Shown here piece after piece: positions 23,866 through 35,810 of a stretch of 64,000 nucleotides of DNA (positions are counted from its first letter, which is position 1; the number at the start of each line of letters is the position of its first letter). The notes under the pieces are model-generated. The model saw only the letters and a list, made by a program, of their open reading frames with translations. It was not told the origin of the DNA and did no database searches. The DNA is from Berberis thunbergii. Lineage: Eukaryota > Streptophyta > Magnoliopsida > Ranunculales > Berberidaceae. The position numbers were made by a program, and so were the translations under genes. The stretch lies in NCBI GenBank assembly GCA_003290165.1, contig QNQO01009150.1, forward strand, positions 124,001-188,000, in the 5' to 3' direction.

Positions 23866-24092
23866 GGAAGTACCAGGCAAAGGTGATAAATTCCATTTGG
23901 AAAAATACCCATTTCTTTGGTTTGATAAATGGATTGAATTGTGGTTTTTTTTTTGTAGTGTATGTTGTATGTGATTGATGAGCTTCAAGGGTCTGGAGAT
24001 GGGTATTAAGTCGTTGCTGAAGGGTTACTCCAACCACTCTTGGTGAAGGCATGTCTACTACATTGTTGGTTTTTGTTAGCTTTGGGAGCTTA

Positions 24093-24925
24093 AAAAGGTA
24101 CCTTTTTCAAGATTGACAAGAAGAAAAGGCTAACTCAAGATCTTGATCCCCATCTTACTGGTAGAGGAAAGTTGGTGGTGTCGGTGATGGAACTTCAATC
24201 AATTGTGGTGTTGCTACTACTTGTTGTGTTGGTGGAGTCGTGATCTGATTGAGAAACAGTGGTGATGGTGTTAGCGACAATTGGGGTTGTGGACGAGAGA
24301 GAAAAAGATAGGAAGTTGTGGGAACATGTGTGTTGCACTTGCTTTTGAATGCGGAGCTACTTTGTTTGTTAAATGAGAGTTTGGGTCATTCGAGTCAATG
24401 TCTAAATTGGGTGCTAGACTAAATTTTAATAATAAATGGCACCTAAACTATAATACTAATGAGTTAATGGGAGTAAAAAGGTAAATAACCCCTCAAACCG
24501 ATCAACAACTAGCACAATTCATGTACAACCATATCATGTTTTAATCTATATCTTTAAAAGTGCAATCAAAACAAGCTAAAGCTTTAAGACATATGATACT
24601 TTACAAAATTTCTCAAATTTTCAACTAAAGTAGAATAGTATACAGTTTAGTCATGTGTATGTAGAGTCCCTAAAATGGGCATGTTTGATATAAGACAATT
24701 GGTTTTAGGTTGCTAGAAATTGAATGTTCAAATATATATATATCAAACAACCAAAATTGCTAAACAAAAAAAAAAAAAAAAAAACAAAACAAAACAAAAC
24801 TCTGAAAAACCAATTTTTAAACTCATCTACAAGTTTTCACAAAGATATTTTTTTAAGTTTGTTTTGGAGTAGGGTTGGATCTCAGTATATGAGGAAGACA
24901 AGAGTTGACTCCACTAGTAAACAAA
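24093..24925. other. Intergenic, nothing recognised
   Basis: Downstream of the ligase pseudogene. A short A-rich tract is at about 24766-24800. No domain on either strand. Confidence 0.5.
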
Positions 24926-25040
24926 GTTGTTCGAAAGTCTCCATAGTTAGTTGAAAATAAGAGTATTGTTTTCACTCGTGCATTGAAAGGTTAAAGGCCC
25001 GATTCTTATTTTCAACTAACTATGGAGACTTTTGAACAAC
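24926..25040. repeat. Near-perfect 37-bp stem hairpin
   Basis: Arm 24926-24962 and arm 25004-25040 pair at 36 of 37 positions around a 41-base loop (arm core 'ctccatagttagttgaaaat'). Pairing stops sharply at both ends. No clear target duplication. It could be a tiny foldback element or a small-RNA hairpin. Confidence 0.85.
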
Positions 25041-25297
25041 TTGAAGGTATTGGTTAAATTCATACTTGAAGGTTAAATACCCACCAAACATAACACAATC
25101 CCTAGGGTTAAAGGTTGAGTTTTCATAAATGGGAAGTAACATGTAAACATATGAATACAACACGGATGTTATCATTTAAACACCTTGCTGATATTGAGGT
25201 TACTCTCATACTTGTTTAACCAAACCCAAACCTCCCATAAATCAATAGATAAATTTATGTAGATCCAAAAGGAAGATTACATAGATATTAACCCAAA

Positions 25298-26755
25298 GGC
25301 AACAACTACTTCACACCACCAAAAGTATTGTCTCACACCATTTCACTCTCTCACACCACCTGCTTTATTTCCCACACCGCCTATATAAATAAGAAAACAA
25401 CATTTCTCCCTATTCAAAACGAAACACATTTTTTTCTTCTCTCTGAAAATCGAAACAACATGTCTCCCTATTTTAAATCGAAACACATTCAAAATCGATT
25501 TCGACTCCTTCTCTTGGTTTGATTGCTTCTTCCCTTCTCGCATCTTCCCTTATCTTGGTTCGATTGCTTCTGCAACCCCTCAGATCCATTCTTTACTTCC
25601 TCTCAGATTTCAACTCCTACGCTTCTGAAAGCTTTCAAGTTATTCATTTCTTGCAAAAATTTCATGAAGTTAACACTTTTAACATTTTGTTAACTTCAAC
25701 AAATTTGATAACTTCGGCAAATTTACTAACATTTTTTTAACTTCTTCTGATGTAGAATTTGTTTGTTCTCTTCACTATTGATTATTCCATTTGTTAACAA
25801 GCTTTCAAAAAGAATCATTTAATGCGACAATACGAAATTTTCAGAAACAAAGTAATCTCATGGAAACTTCAAAAAATATTTTGGAAATATTTTCAATCAT
25901 AAAACAAAGTAAACTTCAGAAAAAATTTCATAAATCACAAAAAAAAATACTATTCGCCTGAGACAATGCGAGGTTTTTGAGAAATCTCGTATTGATCTGA
26001 GCGAAGAGTAAAAAATTTGCTAAAAATTTCATGTTCCCCCAAAACAATGCAAGTTTTTGCAAAAACCTCGCATTGTTCCAGGTGAGATTTTTAAACAATG
26101 CGAGGTTTTTGAAAAATTTCGCATTGTTCTTGGCGAACAGCAAATTTTTTCGTACAAATTTGCATGACCTTAGTAAAATGGTCATATTCAAAACATTTTC
26201 CAGTGATTCAAATTGTGTTTATTAGATAACTCAGAGTACTACAAGTTCTGTGTTTTGATCAGCTTGAGATCGGTCTCGATCGAACACAACTTGCAGTACA
26301 TATTTGCGCGACTTTAGTAAAATGACCATAACTTGCTCATTTCAAAACATTTTCAAGTAATTCAAGTTGTGTTTAATAGATAGCTTAGATTACTGCTATT
26401 TTTGTGTTTTGATGAGATTGTGAATCAGTCTCAATCGAGCATATAAGTTGGACACTATCCCGTTTTCATTGCGAGACAAATTTGCACGACTTTAGTAAAA
26501 TGACCATAACTTGCTCATTTCAAAGCATTTTCAAGTGATTCAAGTTGTGTTTATTAGATAAATGAGAGTACTACATTTTTTTTGTTTGATGAGCTTGAGA
26601 ATCAGTCTCAATTGAGGGTTTAAAGTGGTCGAAAGTTACCATGTTTTTATGCTACTATTTTTTTCGAAAACAGTTTTTTTGGTGGTGTGGGTTAGTAAAA
26701 AAAAATACATGGTGGTGTGAGACAGTACTTTTGGTGGTGTGGAGTACTCGTTGCC
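25298..26755. mobile_element. Mutator-like non-autonomous element, 1458 bp
   Basis: Perfect 9-bp duplication TAACCCAAA at 25289-25297 and 26756-26764. Terminal inverted repeats of about 40 bp start GGCAACAACTACTTCACACC on the left and GGCAACGAGTACTCCACACC on the right. No transposase remains. The interior holds two hairpins built on 'caatgcgaggttttt' (26040-26130) and three tandem units of about 160 bp. Confidence 0.88.
26150..26640 (+). repeat. Three tandem units inside the Mutator-like element
   Basis: Each unit has 'tttgca(t/c)gac(c)tttagtaaaatg' then 'ttcaagtga.tcaa.ttgtgtttat' and 'gat.agcttgagatc.gtctc'. Spacing is about 150-170 bp. Confidence 0.8.
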
Positions 26756-26764
26756 TAACCCAAA

Positions 26765-27849
26765 ATCAATAGATAAATTTATGTAAATCCACAAGGAAGA
26801 ATACATAGATATTAAAGTTCTCTACATTGTTTTAATTTGCATATAGTTGTTAAGCAAAATCAAGTTAGAGCAGTCGATTGTTATTAATCATTCTATCAAA
26901 TTTGAATTTAACACACAAAATGTACAATCACACCAATAACCATATAATTGCATTTTTTCATATTACAAACCCTAAAAAAAAATAGAATCACATTGCATAA
27001 TTGCATTTCGTCATATTATAAACCCTAAAAAGAGTGTTTACAAATCGAACACCCTTGAGAGTGAAATAGAAGACAAGGAAAAGAAAAGTCAAACGCAGAG
27101 ACTCAGGAAAGAATGTATGAAAACCAAACCTTGACAGCACATGGAGTCGAGATGTAGAGATTATAGTGCGGAACGAAGATATGGATGCAAATGCAGAGAT
27201 CACAAAGAAGAAAAGAGACGTAGCGCCCTAAGAACATCTCCAAGAGATTCCTTATCATATATGTGGCAATTTGTAAAGGGGATATGTTACTTTTTTGCTC
27301 AAAGATGTGTGAAAGAGCTCCTTAAAACTATTTAATCATTTTAAACCTATGTGGCTTTCACTATTTACTCAAAATAATAAATGCTTTGTAATTTTATACA
27401 CGGAGTATGATTTTGTTTTTCGAGTTAATTTTGGTCCCCTAATTTTAAGAAATATTTTGTTTTGTATAGAAAACTTAAAAATTTCGGTTGTACTTTCTAA
27501 TTAACAATATAAGTTCTACATTTTAAATTATTAAATACTACATAAAAGACCTCACACGACTCATACTATCATACACATAAAAATCACTGAAATGAAAAAC
27601 TTTTGATAATAAAAAATGTTATAGCACATTAAAATATATGGAGATTGAAATATTTATATTTTCTCAGAAAAAAATTTCTGAGAAAAGAAAATTCAAATTT
27701 CGAAAGATATTTCGGTAACTCCAAAATAGTAAATATTTTGTGAAATTTATAAATATTTCTTGAAATCACATTCTTTGCTTTATATACCTATTGAGCCCAC
27801 ACACTAAAAGAAAAATAATACAATATTGATGAATTAGGGTTTTTAAGGA
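26765..27849. other. AT-rich spacer with a dispersed repeat
   Basis: The first 50 bp repeat the left flank of the Mutator-like element (25238-25288). About 27415-27780 is related to 44535-44830 in the BLOS2 intron (shared 'ttttgtgaaattt', 'tcaagaaatcacattc'). No gene seen. Confidence 0.5.
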
Positions 27850-28690
27850 TGCCCTTAAAGGTCATTTGATGTCCCCTGCTAAATAACTCCAACAATTCCA
27901 CTGAAGGACACCACCACCCACCTTTTTTTTGGATCTGCTAAAGGACAACACCACTATATAAACCAAAAAACCCCTAACCCCTCATCTCCTCTCTCCCTTT
28001 CTTCTCTATCAATCACCACCGCCACCTTTCCTCCTCTTCCTCCCCTTCACCATCAGCACCTCGCCACTGGCACCTCTCCTTCTTCTTCTTCTTCTTCTTC
28101 TTCTTCTTCTTCTTCTTCTTCTTCTTCGTCTTCTTCTTCTTCTTCTTCTTCTTTTTCTTCAATCACCACCACTACCACGCCACCGCCACTTCTCCTCCTT
28201 TTTCTTCTCCATCAATCATCACCGCCACCTCTCATCACACATTTTCCCATTTTTCTTCCTATCTATTTTGTCTTCCTATTTTTTTGTTTCCCTTCACCCT
28301 CGTGGAGGTTCCTGCGAGTGGAGAACCCACACTCGCCCAAATCTCTGAGGCAGGAACCTCCGCAGGGGTGAAGAAGAAAAAACACGGAGGAAAAAATGAG
28401 GAGGAGAAAAAGAGAAAAAAACAGAAAATAAGATTAAGATGGGAGGAGGTGGGATGAGAGGTGGCGGAAATGGTGGTGATTGATGGAGAAGAAGAATAAT
28501 AAGTGGGGAGGATGAGGAGGAGGAGGAGAGGTGGCGGTGGGGTGGTAGTGGTAGTGATTGTAGAAGAAAACGAAGAAGAAGAAGAAGGGAGGAAGAACAG
28601 GAAAGGTGGTGGTGTCCTTCCGAAAGTAAGGGGTTAGTGGTGTCTTTCAGTAGAAATGATGGTGTTATTTAGCAGTTACCTTTGAAAGTT
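27850..28690. mobile_element. Foldback element with long imperfect inverted arms
   Basis: Left arm words 'ctgctaaataac', 'ctgaaggacaccaccacc' and 'atcaatcaccaccgccacc' recur inverted in the right half ('ggtggcggaaatggtggtgattgat', 'ggtggtgtcct', 'gttatttagcag'). The turn is near 28310-28370, where 'gaggttcctgcg' and its inverse face each other. No coding capacity. Exact ends and target duplication are uncertain. Confidence 0.65.
28076..28160. repeat. (TTC)n microsatellite
   Basis: Nearly pure CTT/TTC units with one G interruption, within the left arm of the foldback element. Confidence 0.95.
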
Positions 28691-28775
28691 CACATTAATT
28701 ATTGTCTAAGAGTTTCTTAAGAAACTATTTTCTATAATTTTGTAAGAAATAAAAAAGAACACTGATCTTCACGGA

Positions 28776-29433
28776 TGATACACCAAATCGTCCAGTAATC
28801 CTCACTGTACACGTGTCATGATGATTTCGTAAACAAAGTAAAGCAGACCTGGATGAGCGCCCAATTTGGAAAGCTATGATAACACAAAGCCCACTGAGGC
28901 AGGGTCCAGGAGGTTGGACCTAATTAGCGGTGCCCTATGAAGCCCATAAGTTACATGGTCAAGCCTAATACCAGCATAACCTAATAAGGCAAGTATCTAG
29001 GCGTTTGACCTAAGACAAACAGGCCAATAACACATTGACTCCTACTAGAAAACAAATATCAGAGTACAAGTCGTGTATAAAAATTCTTCTACATGGAAAA
29101 TAATTAGCAAAGGGAAGAATCCCCAACAGATATCAAAGTAGAAGTTGTGTATGGAAACTCTCCTACATGGATGACTCTCAACAAGGAAAGCATCTCTCAA
29201 CATATATATTTCCTTAAACTACGCCACCAAAGGCATAGCCGAACAAGGACTCTTACATGATAAATAAGGCACAAGGTTGAGGAATAAAGGTACGCTATAG
29301 AGCCCAATTTACAACATTGCACATTTCTCAAGCCTTGTCTGACTTAAGCATCGGCGGCCACAACGGTGGTTTTTGGGGCATGTATGTTTCTTGTCTAGGT
29401 CAAGATCAAGGAGAACAGGAATTGACACCATCG
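28776..29433 (+). repeat. 5' LTR of element A
   Basis: Homologous throughout to 35811-36472 (e.g. 'cacgtgtcatgatga', 'taaagcccactgaggcagg', 'gacaccatc'). Confidence 0.9.
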
Positions 29434-29852
29434 GTTTGGTGCCATCCGTGGGGAATGACAAAGTTTTTAAGAAAACAACGATAACACCCCTTCATAATAG
29501 TCCAGAAAGATGGTAACCACGAGATCTCATAATAATGAAGAAATCGCCGAGCCCTCAAACATTCGAACCGGCGCAGTGCTGCCAACTCCGGCTGTACTGG
29601 CCCCTCAAGGAGAACAACCCCACGCCGGCACCAACCATGACAGACTCTAGGGTGGATCGAATGATAGCCCAAGTGCAACAAATCGCGCAAGTGATGGAAA
29701 TGCTCACTTAGCAAAATCCATCGCCTTCAAAAGGAGACAAGTAGGAGGAAAAAGTTATGTCCCTAGGTAACAATGGAGAAAGGGTTCAGGAGAGTCTTTG
29801 AGTCCTTGTTAGCTCTCAGTAGACCAAGGGTGGATGAGCAGCTTATGGAGAC

Positions 29853-30490
29853 TTGATGTCTAAATCCGACAAACCAACTTCACAAAACACCCTTTGGCTT
29901 AGGGCTACCAATCCGAACGTGTTGTACAACCTCACCGTCACCCCATTCACGAATCAAATCATGAATGAGCCACTGCCAAAAAAGCACAACCCGCCAAAGC
30001 TGGAGTTTTATGACAGGACAACGAACCTATCTGACCACTTATGCCATTACCACCATGTGATGGCGCTAAAACAAGGATCTGAAGCAGTAATGTGACGGTC
30101 ATTCCCTACCAACCTAAAAAATCATTGTTGACCTGGTTCCACAGTCTCTTTTTGAAGTCTGTCGACTCATTTCGAACGTTGGCCAAAGCATTTATCACCC
30201 GCTTTGTCGGCAGCGAACGGATCAGGAAAGACCAGCATTACTTGCTCAGCCTCAAGCGGAAACCAAGCGAAACACTGAGGGAGTATGTCACCCGCTTCAA
30301 CGATGAGTTGACTCCGATCGACGGGTGCAGCGACAACACCTCAGTCACAGCCTTCACCTCAGGTCTGAGAAGAAGTCAATTCTACAGTTTTCTCACCCTC
30401 GAGCCTCCGACTGACATGGTGGACTTGCTAAAAAGCGCCCAAAAATACATCACTCTTGAGGAGATATTGGCTTCCAAAAAGGAGGGATAA
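29853..30490 (+). pseudogene. gag of element A (Retrotrans_gag-like)
   Basis: Two frames overlap by a few bases at 30092-30095. The first ends KQGSEAVM. The second carries the domain core LLTWFHSLFLKSVDSFRTLA, FITRFVGSERIRKDQ, LREYVTRFNDELTPIDG and LLKSAQKYITLEE. In related elements these are one protein ('EAVMCK.FP..L...AL.WF..LP..S..SF..L'), so a frameshift has split it. A further broken piece near 30730-30790 (GKYCSFHRDSGHDTED) is the knuckle-like end. Gag would form the particle shell. This copy is probably non-functional. Confidence 0.85.
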
Positions 30491-31080
30491 GCTGATAAAA
30501 ATACCACTGATCCAAAAGACAAAAAGGAGGGAAAAAAACAAGAGGACGGTGATAGAAGTATAAGGAAGTGAAGTGATAGCAAGCCAGACCCTAGCCGCAC
30601 GAGACAAGATAAAGCCTCCAAATCCATTACTTCTTTCAACTCCAGCCTGTTCGACCTCTTCAATACCAATAAGAATTAGGGAGAAGTAAAGTGGCCCACC
30701 AAATAGCGAGGAGATCCCTCTTGGCGGGACAATGGAAAGTACTGCTCATTTCACAGGGATAGCGGCCATGACACTGAGGACTGAAAAAGTCTTAAGAACG
30801 AGATTTAGTACAGGATTAAAAAGGGAAAGCTCAAAGAGTTCCTGAGCATGAAAAAAATACAAGATCGGATAAATGAAAGAAAAGAGGTTGTCAAAGAGAT
30901 AAATAAAAAAACTCATGGCATCATATATGTCCTTCATGGGGTCAGCTCGGATGGTGAGCAATCCAACAGATCCCAAAAAATGATGCTTCATGACATGCGG
31001 ACTCAGCCCACCTACGAGAATCAAAAAGTGCAATATGCACGTATTCAAAACCCGATCCCATCGCTGATAAGGACATCCAA

Positions 31081-31407
31081 CGCGTTCTTCTCCTCACAAT
31101 GACGCCTAGTCATCTGGTCCTCATAACGAAATGGGAAGTAAAGAGGTCCTTGGTAGACACAGGGAGCTCTCTGAACAACTTGTTCCTCAATGTGTTCTGT
31201 GGTATACAGCTCAAAGATGAGAATTTGATTCCCGTCAGTCACCCCATGAACGAGTTTAGCAGAGAGAATAGTTTCCTTATTGGGAAAATCAGACTAACGG
31301 TAGTGGTGGGAGAGCCACAACTACAGAAAGTCATGTTCCAAGAGTTCATGGTGGTTGATGCCCCATCCACCAACAACATCATCCTGGGAAGGCTTTGGCT
31401 CCATTAG
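31081..31407 (+). pseudogene. Aspartic protease domain of element A
   Basis: RSLVDTGSSLNNLFLNVF holds the catalytic D-T-G. VVDAPSTNNIILGRLWLH holds the I-L-G-R element of retropepsins, followed by a stop. Catalytic residues are kept, unlike in element D. No reverse-transcriptase frame follows, so the polyprotein is cut off after the protease. Confidence 0.85.
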
Positions 31408-33268
31408 ATGGAAGTGGTAGGTTCGACTTGGCACCAATGCATCAAATACGATGCCAATCAAACAGAATGGAGCATTCGAGGAGACCAACAATCAGCAAGA
31501 GACTACCACTATGCAGTGTTAAAATAGTTGGATTGTTAGCAATTATAGCATAGGCCCATGGGTCAGACATATCAAAGCCCGAGCCCAAAGAAAAGAGAAT
31601 AGTGGCCCCGCTCGGACGATGGGACCTCACTCATTCCGAGGGGAAGACCTGATGTCCGTCAACCAAACCAGCTAGCTAATGCCATCTCAGTAAAATAGAA
31701 AAGTAGGAAATGGAGAGTTGGTGTGGCTTATGTGAGCCAAAATAAGGCTTGTCCGAAAAACAACCCTCCACTTCCACGCATGGATCAGAGAGTGAATGCC
31801 ACATCTGACACAACCCTCTAAGCTCCATGGACGCTTATTTTGAACAAAGTCGGTTGCAACTGCACCCCCCAGGCTAAAAGAAAACCTCCTTCATAACTGA
31901 AAAGGAAAATACCATTATCGGGTGAGCTTGTTCAGTCAACAAAGCGTGGGAGCAACGCATCAACAACCGATAAGCCTGGTGATCAATGAGCAAATTTACA
32001 GAGTCATGGTGGTCTATATAGACAACTCAATGCATTAAACCGATCCAATTCATGCAGACCAGGACATGGCCTTTACAACCAATATTCAACTAAATAATGA
32101 GTCAAAATCTAGCACTGAAAGGAGTATCCGTCTGTCACTACAATTCAATACAAGGCTAAATAGTAGCGCATCGATGGACCAACTCCTAATTAGAAAGTGG
32201 GCAACAAGAAAATAATGGCTCGCCCGCATGAAGATCTCTTTTTAGTGACTCTGCTTTCATCGACAAATCATGTTATTAAGGGAACTACACAGTCTGAGTG
32301 AGGACCACGCGCATCTCCTTCAGGACCAGATTAGCATAGTCCCTGCTAAGAGTTAAACTATCTCATTGTCTTTGTTTTGTTTAACAATCTAGAAGAATTT
32401 TTTGCCCAAGACAATATGATACAAATTCATTCAAGGAATAAAAAGTGAATTCTAAAAAAACTATTGATTACTGAGAAAATTGTTACAAAGCTTGACCGAT
32501 TGGCTAGTACAAAAGTTTACACGCTACAAGTATCTAAGCCTGGTGTGAGTAATGATCCACTGGAATGCACATCAAGACTTTTCTCTGCTGGAACGTGCGT
32601 CAAGACTATTCTCCACCAATCTGCCTTCAAAAGAGAACTCGGAACTCAAACAAGAAGTAAACATAACAAAAGTTACTTGCCGATACATGGGTTAATTATT
32701 TGCTCCGCCAATCTGCCTTGAAAAGAGGATTTGGAAATGAAAGCAAAGGTAGCCAAGTTGGGCTGCAAAGGTGATCCCTAAAAAAAGGATGCCTGGGGTG
32801 AAGTTAGCACCTCAGCGTCGCAGGCCATGTCCAACAAAACTCTGCTCCGCCAATCCGCCTTCCGGTCGTGGCATCATACGTGAAGCCTAAGAAGAAGCAG
32901 TGGGAACAACCACCCAATGTTGGCTGTGGGTATTATCTCCAAAACTGGATGACGAGAGATGTTGTGGAAGCACTAAAAGACAAAAGACAAACTTGACCCC
33001 TTAGGGGGGTCTGTACTTCTTCCACGCAATGTGAGAAGAAATCACGAGGTCCCATGGAACTACTGGATGCTCACCCAAACCAGTGGCATTGCCCAATAGC
33101 AGATCTTGTTAAAACTCATTGCTGCAAATGTCAGAACATTCAAAGACTCCACCAACAAAGATCTTCCTTCAACCTTTGGTGAGTCCAAAGCATATTTTCA
33201 GGAAAAACACATTTGAAAAACTTACTCTATAGCGTTGATGGCAACGCTTGAAATGTTGAAAACCAACC
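31408..33268. other. Interior of A, no domain recognised
   Basis: This is where reverse transcriptase, RNase H and integrase would be expected. None of their motifs is visible, only short frames. The sense coding region has been lost or replaced. Confidence 0.5.
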
Positions 33269-33680
33269 TATATATAGGCACAACGACTTACAAAATGAGG
33301 TCCCCTAGCAGTCACGTCAACATTAAATGTCGTTCGGGAAATAGGGAGGTGATGGTTCCAATTACAACTGCACGAGTCCACATTCATTGAATTAATGGAA
33401 CTGCACACAGCCCCATTAACTGGGGGGAGTAACCGATACCAAACTGTCTTGCAATCTACTCCGTACACATGCACGATGATCTCGTCAACAGGGCCTAGAC
33501 AAGCTAGTAGGCCCAAGTGAGCTCCCGACCAGATTCAACCCAAAAGACAATGAATGGCCCAATACATACTCAAGCACAAGCAGTGAAGCCCTTAAGTGTC
33601 CACGAAATGTAAAGCACCTATGGAGATATTATCAATAAATCCACTATATTTGCTATATTAAAGTTCCACTGTTATTCATC
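33269..33680 (+). repeat. 3'-end fragment of a related gypsy element inside A
   Basis: A reversed TATA (CCTATATATAGG, about 33278-33289), a polypurine tract ACTGGGGGGAGTAAC (33419-33433) and an LTR start CGATACCAAACTGTC follow in the same order and spacing as at the 3' end of element A. The LTR part shares 'gatgatctcgtcaacag' with A's LTR. Its far end is unclear. Confidence 0.6.
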
Positions 33681-33699
33681 AAATCTGGTTGAAATTCCA

Positions 33700-34360
33700 C
33701 TGCTAAAAGGTGAAGTAAGTTGAGACGACCAAGTCAGACTTATACGCCCAAGGGCACATGATTGTCTAATTTGACTGAAGTTTAGTTAGTTATGACTGAT
33801 GACAACAACTTATGGTCCACTCAAAGATGTAGTCCGCCACGCGCAAATGAAGATGGCTTAGAAAGTGGGAGTATAGTCAGAGCTCACAATGCCTGATCAA
33901 GATGATTTGCGAGGGATCATAGTCCAACTATAGACAATGGTGGCTAAACCTGACTAAAGTTTAGTCAGTTACGACTGATGTTGATAACTTCTTGTCAATT
34001 TTAAGATCTAGTCTGCCAAAAGTAGACAAAAATGGTACAGAAGGTGGAAGCCCAGTTAGAGCTCATGAAGCCCAACCCGGATAACTCACCAGGATCATTG
34101 TTCGATCAAAAACAGTGACGCGCACACTCGACCAAAGCTTAGTTGGTTCGCTTAGGCTGACAAAGACAACTTTTGGTCCGGTCTACAGTCTAGTCTGCCA
34201 AACACAGATTAAGATGGCTTGAGGAATCAAAAATATGATTAATTTACAAGTTTGAATAATCTATTGCCGCCAAGATTATTCCCCTGCACGAAGTTTAGCC
34301 AACTAACAAGGTTTGGTCGAGACAACTTCTAGGTCCCAAGGAGTATGGACCAAAATTGCC
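33700..34360 (+). repeat. Tandem array of element A, about 180-bp units
   Basis: The block '(c)aaagtttagt.agtta.gactgatg' followed by 'tagtc.gcca' recurs at about 33774, 33953 and 34133, with a decayed further unit near 34300. Same relative place as the array in element C, but a different sequence. Confidence 0.8.
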
Positions 34361-34797
34361 GGATTCAAGAGCAATCGCAAGATAAGCGATCAGAACTTTC
34401 ATTTACTGATTAGCTAAACATCTTGATTTAGCAAAATCACTTGCCTAGAGGCCGATGCCATGGCAAGGCGACACAGAAAAGATTCAACAAGAATACTACG
34501 AAAAGTACAAGTACAAAGTGCTACTTAATAAATCATATTTTATTTATAATCAAACAATACAGAGTTTACTCCTTATCAAGAGGAAACTCGGATACAACAA
34601 AACTTAGCTTAGCAGGGGGATGGCTCCGCACACACTACTGCTCCGACACCCTCTTCTTGCGATTGATCAGAAAGAAAGTGTTTCATCCAATGTTTCCCTC
34701 ATTGACGGGCTAGAGATCTTGATCTTTGTTAGCTTCCACTTCAAAAAAAAAGTTCACCAACGGGCTTCAGAATCCTAAACAGAGTTGGAGCCTCATG

Positions 34798-35421
34798 CTA
34801 GTACTCCCAAAATCTGTTGCATTTGATGTTAGCGAGCTGCAATACATCTTCCACCCGCATGAATGCCATGTCACCAAACTTATCCATGGCTGCTTTGTCA
34901 TCTAGAAAAGGGGCTTTGTTGGAAATTTCCATATAAAAGCACAAATAACAGTTCAACATGTAATCAACACGAGCGGAATCAAGAACGATATTACACTCAC
35001 TCAGTGTTTTAAACTTTTGTTTGATCAGATGATCGTCAAGCTTGAAATACTTCGAGTCCGTAATCATCGGGCAAATTGCACAAGCAAGTCGGTGACTTCA
35101 ACACGCAAACATCATGCCCTTTCACCGCAAGAGAGGTGAGCAGTTGGATCGCCCTCGGAAACAAACGAGACCACCATCCTTCACCCTGATTAGAATGGCA
35201 ATCACAATTTTGTACCTGTTCGACACCAGCTGAGCAGGCGAAATGCCGAAGTACGCCAAGAAGCACCAAATTTCCTTGATAATAGGAAAATGAACACCCG
35301 ATTGAAGCATACATCTGTGCAAGCAAATGAATCCTTTTGGAGGAGACAAGGGCGTCTGACCAGATCCTAATGTGAAGAGTTCTAGATCATCAAGAATCTG
35401 ATACTTCTCATGAAGGCCCAT
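34798..35421 (-). pseudogene. Reversed additional ORF of element A (transposase_28-like)
   Basis: The minus-strand frame begins MGLHEKYQILDDLELFTLGS. It continues PPKGFICLHRCMLQSGVHFP then SPAQLVSNRYKIVIAILI, the same core as PPTQMAPNRFRNLIVVLV in E. After frame changes the last part ends ADIKCNRFWEY-like (LANIKCNRFWEY). It lies between the array and the 3' LTR, opposite to gag. A reversed TATA box is upstream at 35643-35653. The frame is broken, the true start is uncertain, and function is unknown. Confidence 0.65.
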
Positions 35422-35642
35422 CAGGATTGCCTTTGAAATTAACCTCTCCTAAAAAAACTCACAACCTTTAGTAAATAGTTAATCGGGGAGCTAATTCTGA
35501 CCCTCCATAGAAGAACGTATGAACTTTTGATTACGTTGGCGATAACGGAAGTTGAGCAAACCAAAATGCATAAGTGAAACAACAAAGTAGTGTCTCTGAG
35601 AAATTGCAGAAGTTAAGAAATTAAACTTTGTAGAGAAGGAGA

Positions 35643-35653
35643 CTTATATATAA
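35643..35653 (-). promoter_or_regulatory. TATA box of the reversed ORF in element A
   Basis: On the minus strand CTTATATATAAG lies about 157 bp inside the 3' LTR, facing the reversed ORF. Confidence 0.6.
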
Positions 35654-35810
35654 GCAAGGACTCCCACCCTTTTGAGTAGTCACGTACCCAATTAATGAGT
35701 GTGTTGCTCGAAGAGGTGATTCAAACTCAATCATCTCAGTCGTCCAGCTCCCTCGTGACATGACTTAGTGGATCGATGAGCTAGCCCAATAACTTGGGGA
35801 GAGTAGCTGA

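Larger units (their letters stand above)
8895..24092 (+). pseudogene. THFS: Formate-tetrahydrofolate ligase (10-formyl-THF synthetase) pseudogene, N-terminal part, split by elements C and D
   Basis: Three blocks read in order as the start of the plant enzyme that makes 10-formyl-THF from formate, THF and ATP. Block 1 (8895-8982) reads MSSPSTNTLRKVEVVSLVPP then DIAITNSI, matching 'RKLEVVSPVP-DI-IANS'. Block 2 (18771-18836) reads HVAKIAKELNLHSKHYDLW, matching 'ISEIAKELNLSPNHYDL'. Block 3 resumes at 23871 with KYQAK, has a 76-bp intron (23883-23958, GT...AG), then LYVIDELQGSGDGY followed by an in-frame TAA, and after a frame change TPTTLGEGMSTT. This is the ATP-binding loop 'TPLGEGKSTT' with the essential Lys changed to Met. 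Homology fades after about 24092 of a roughly 630-residue family. The retained intron shows a DNA-level copy, not a retrocopy. The identification is firm and the gene is dead. Confidence 0.88.
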
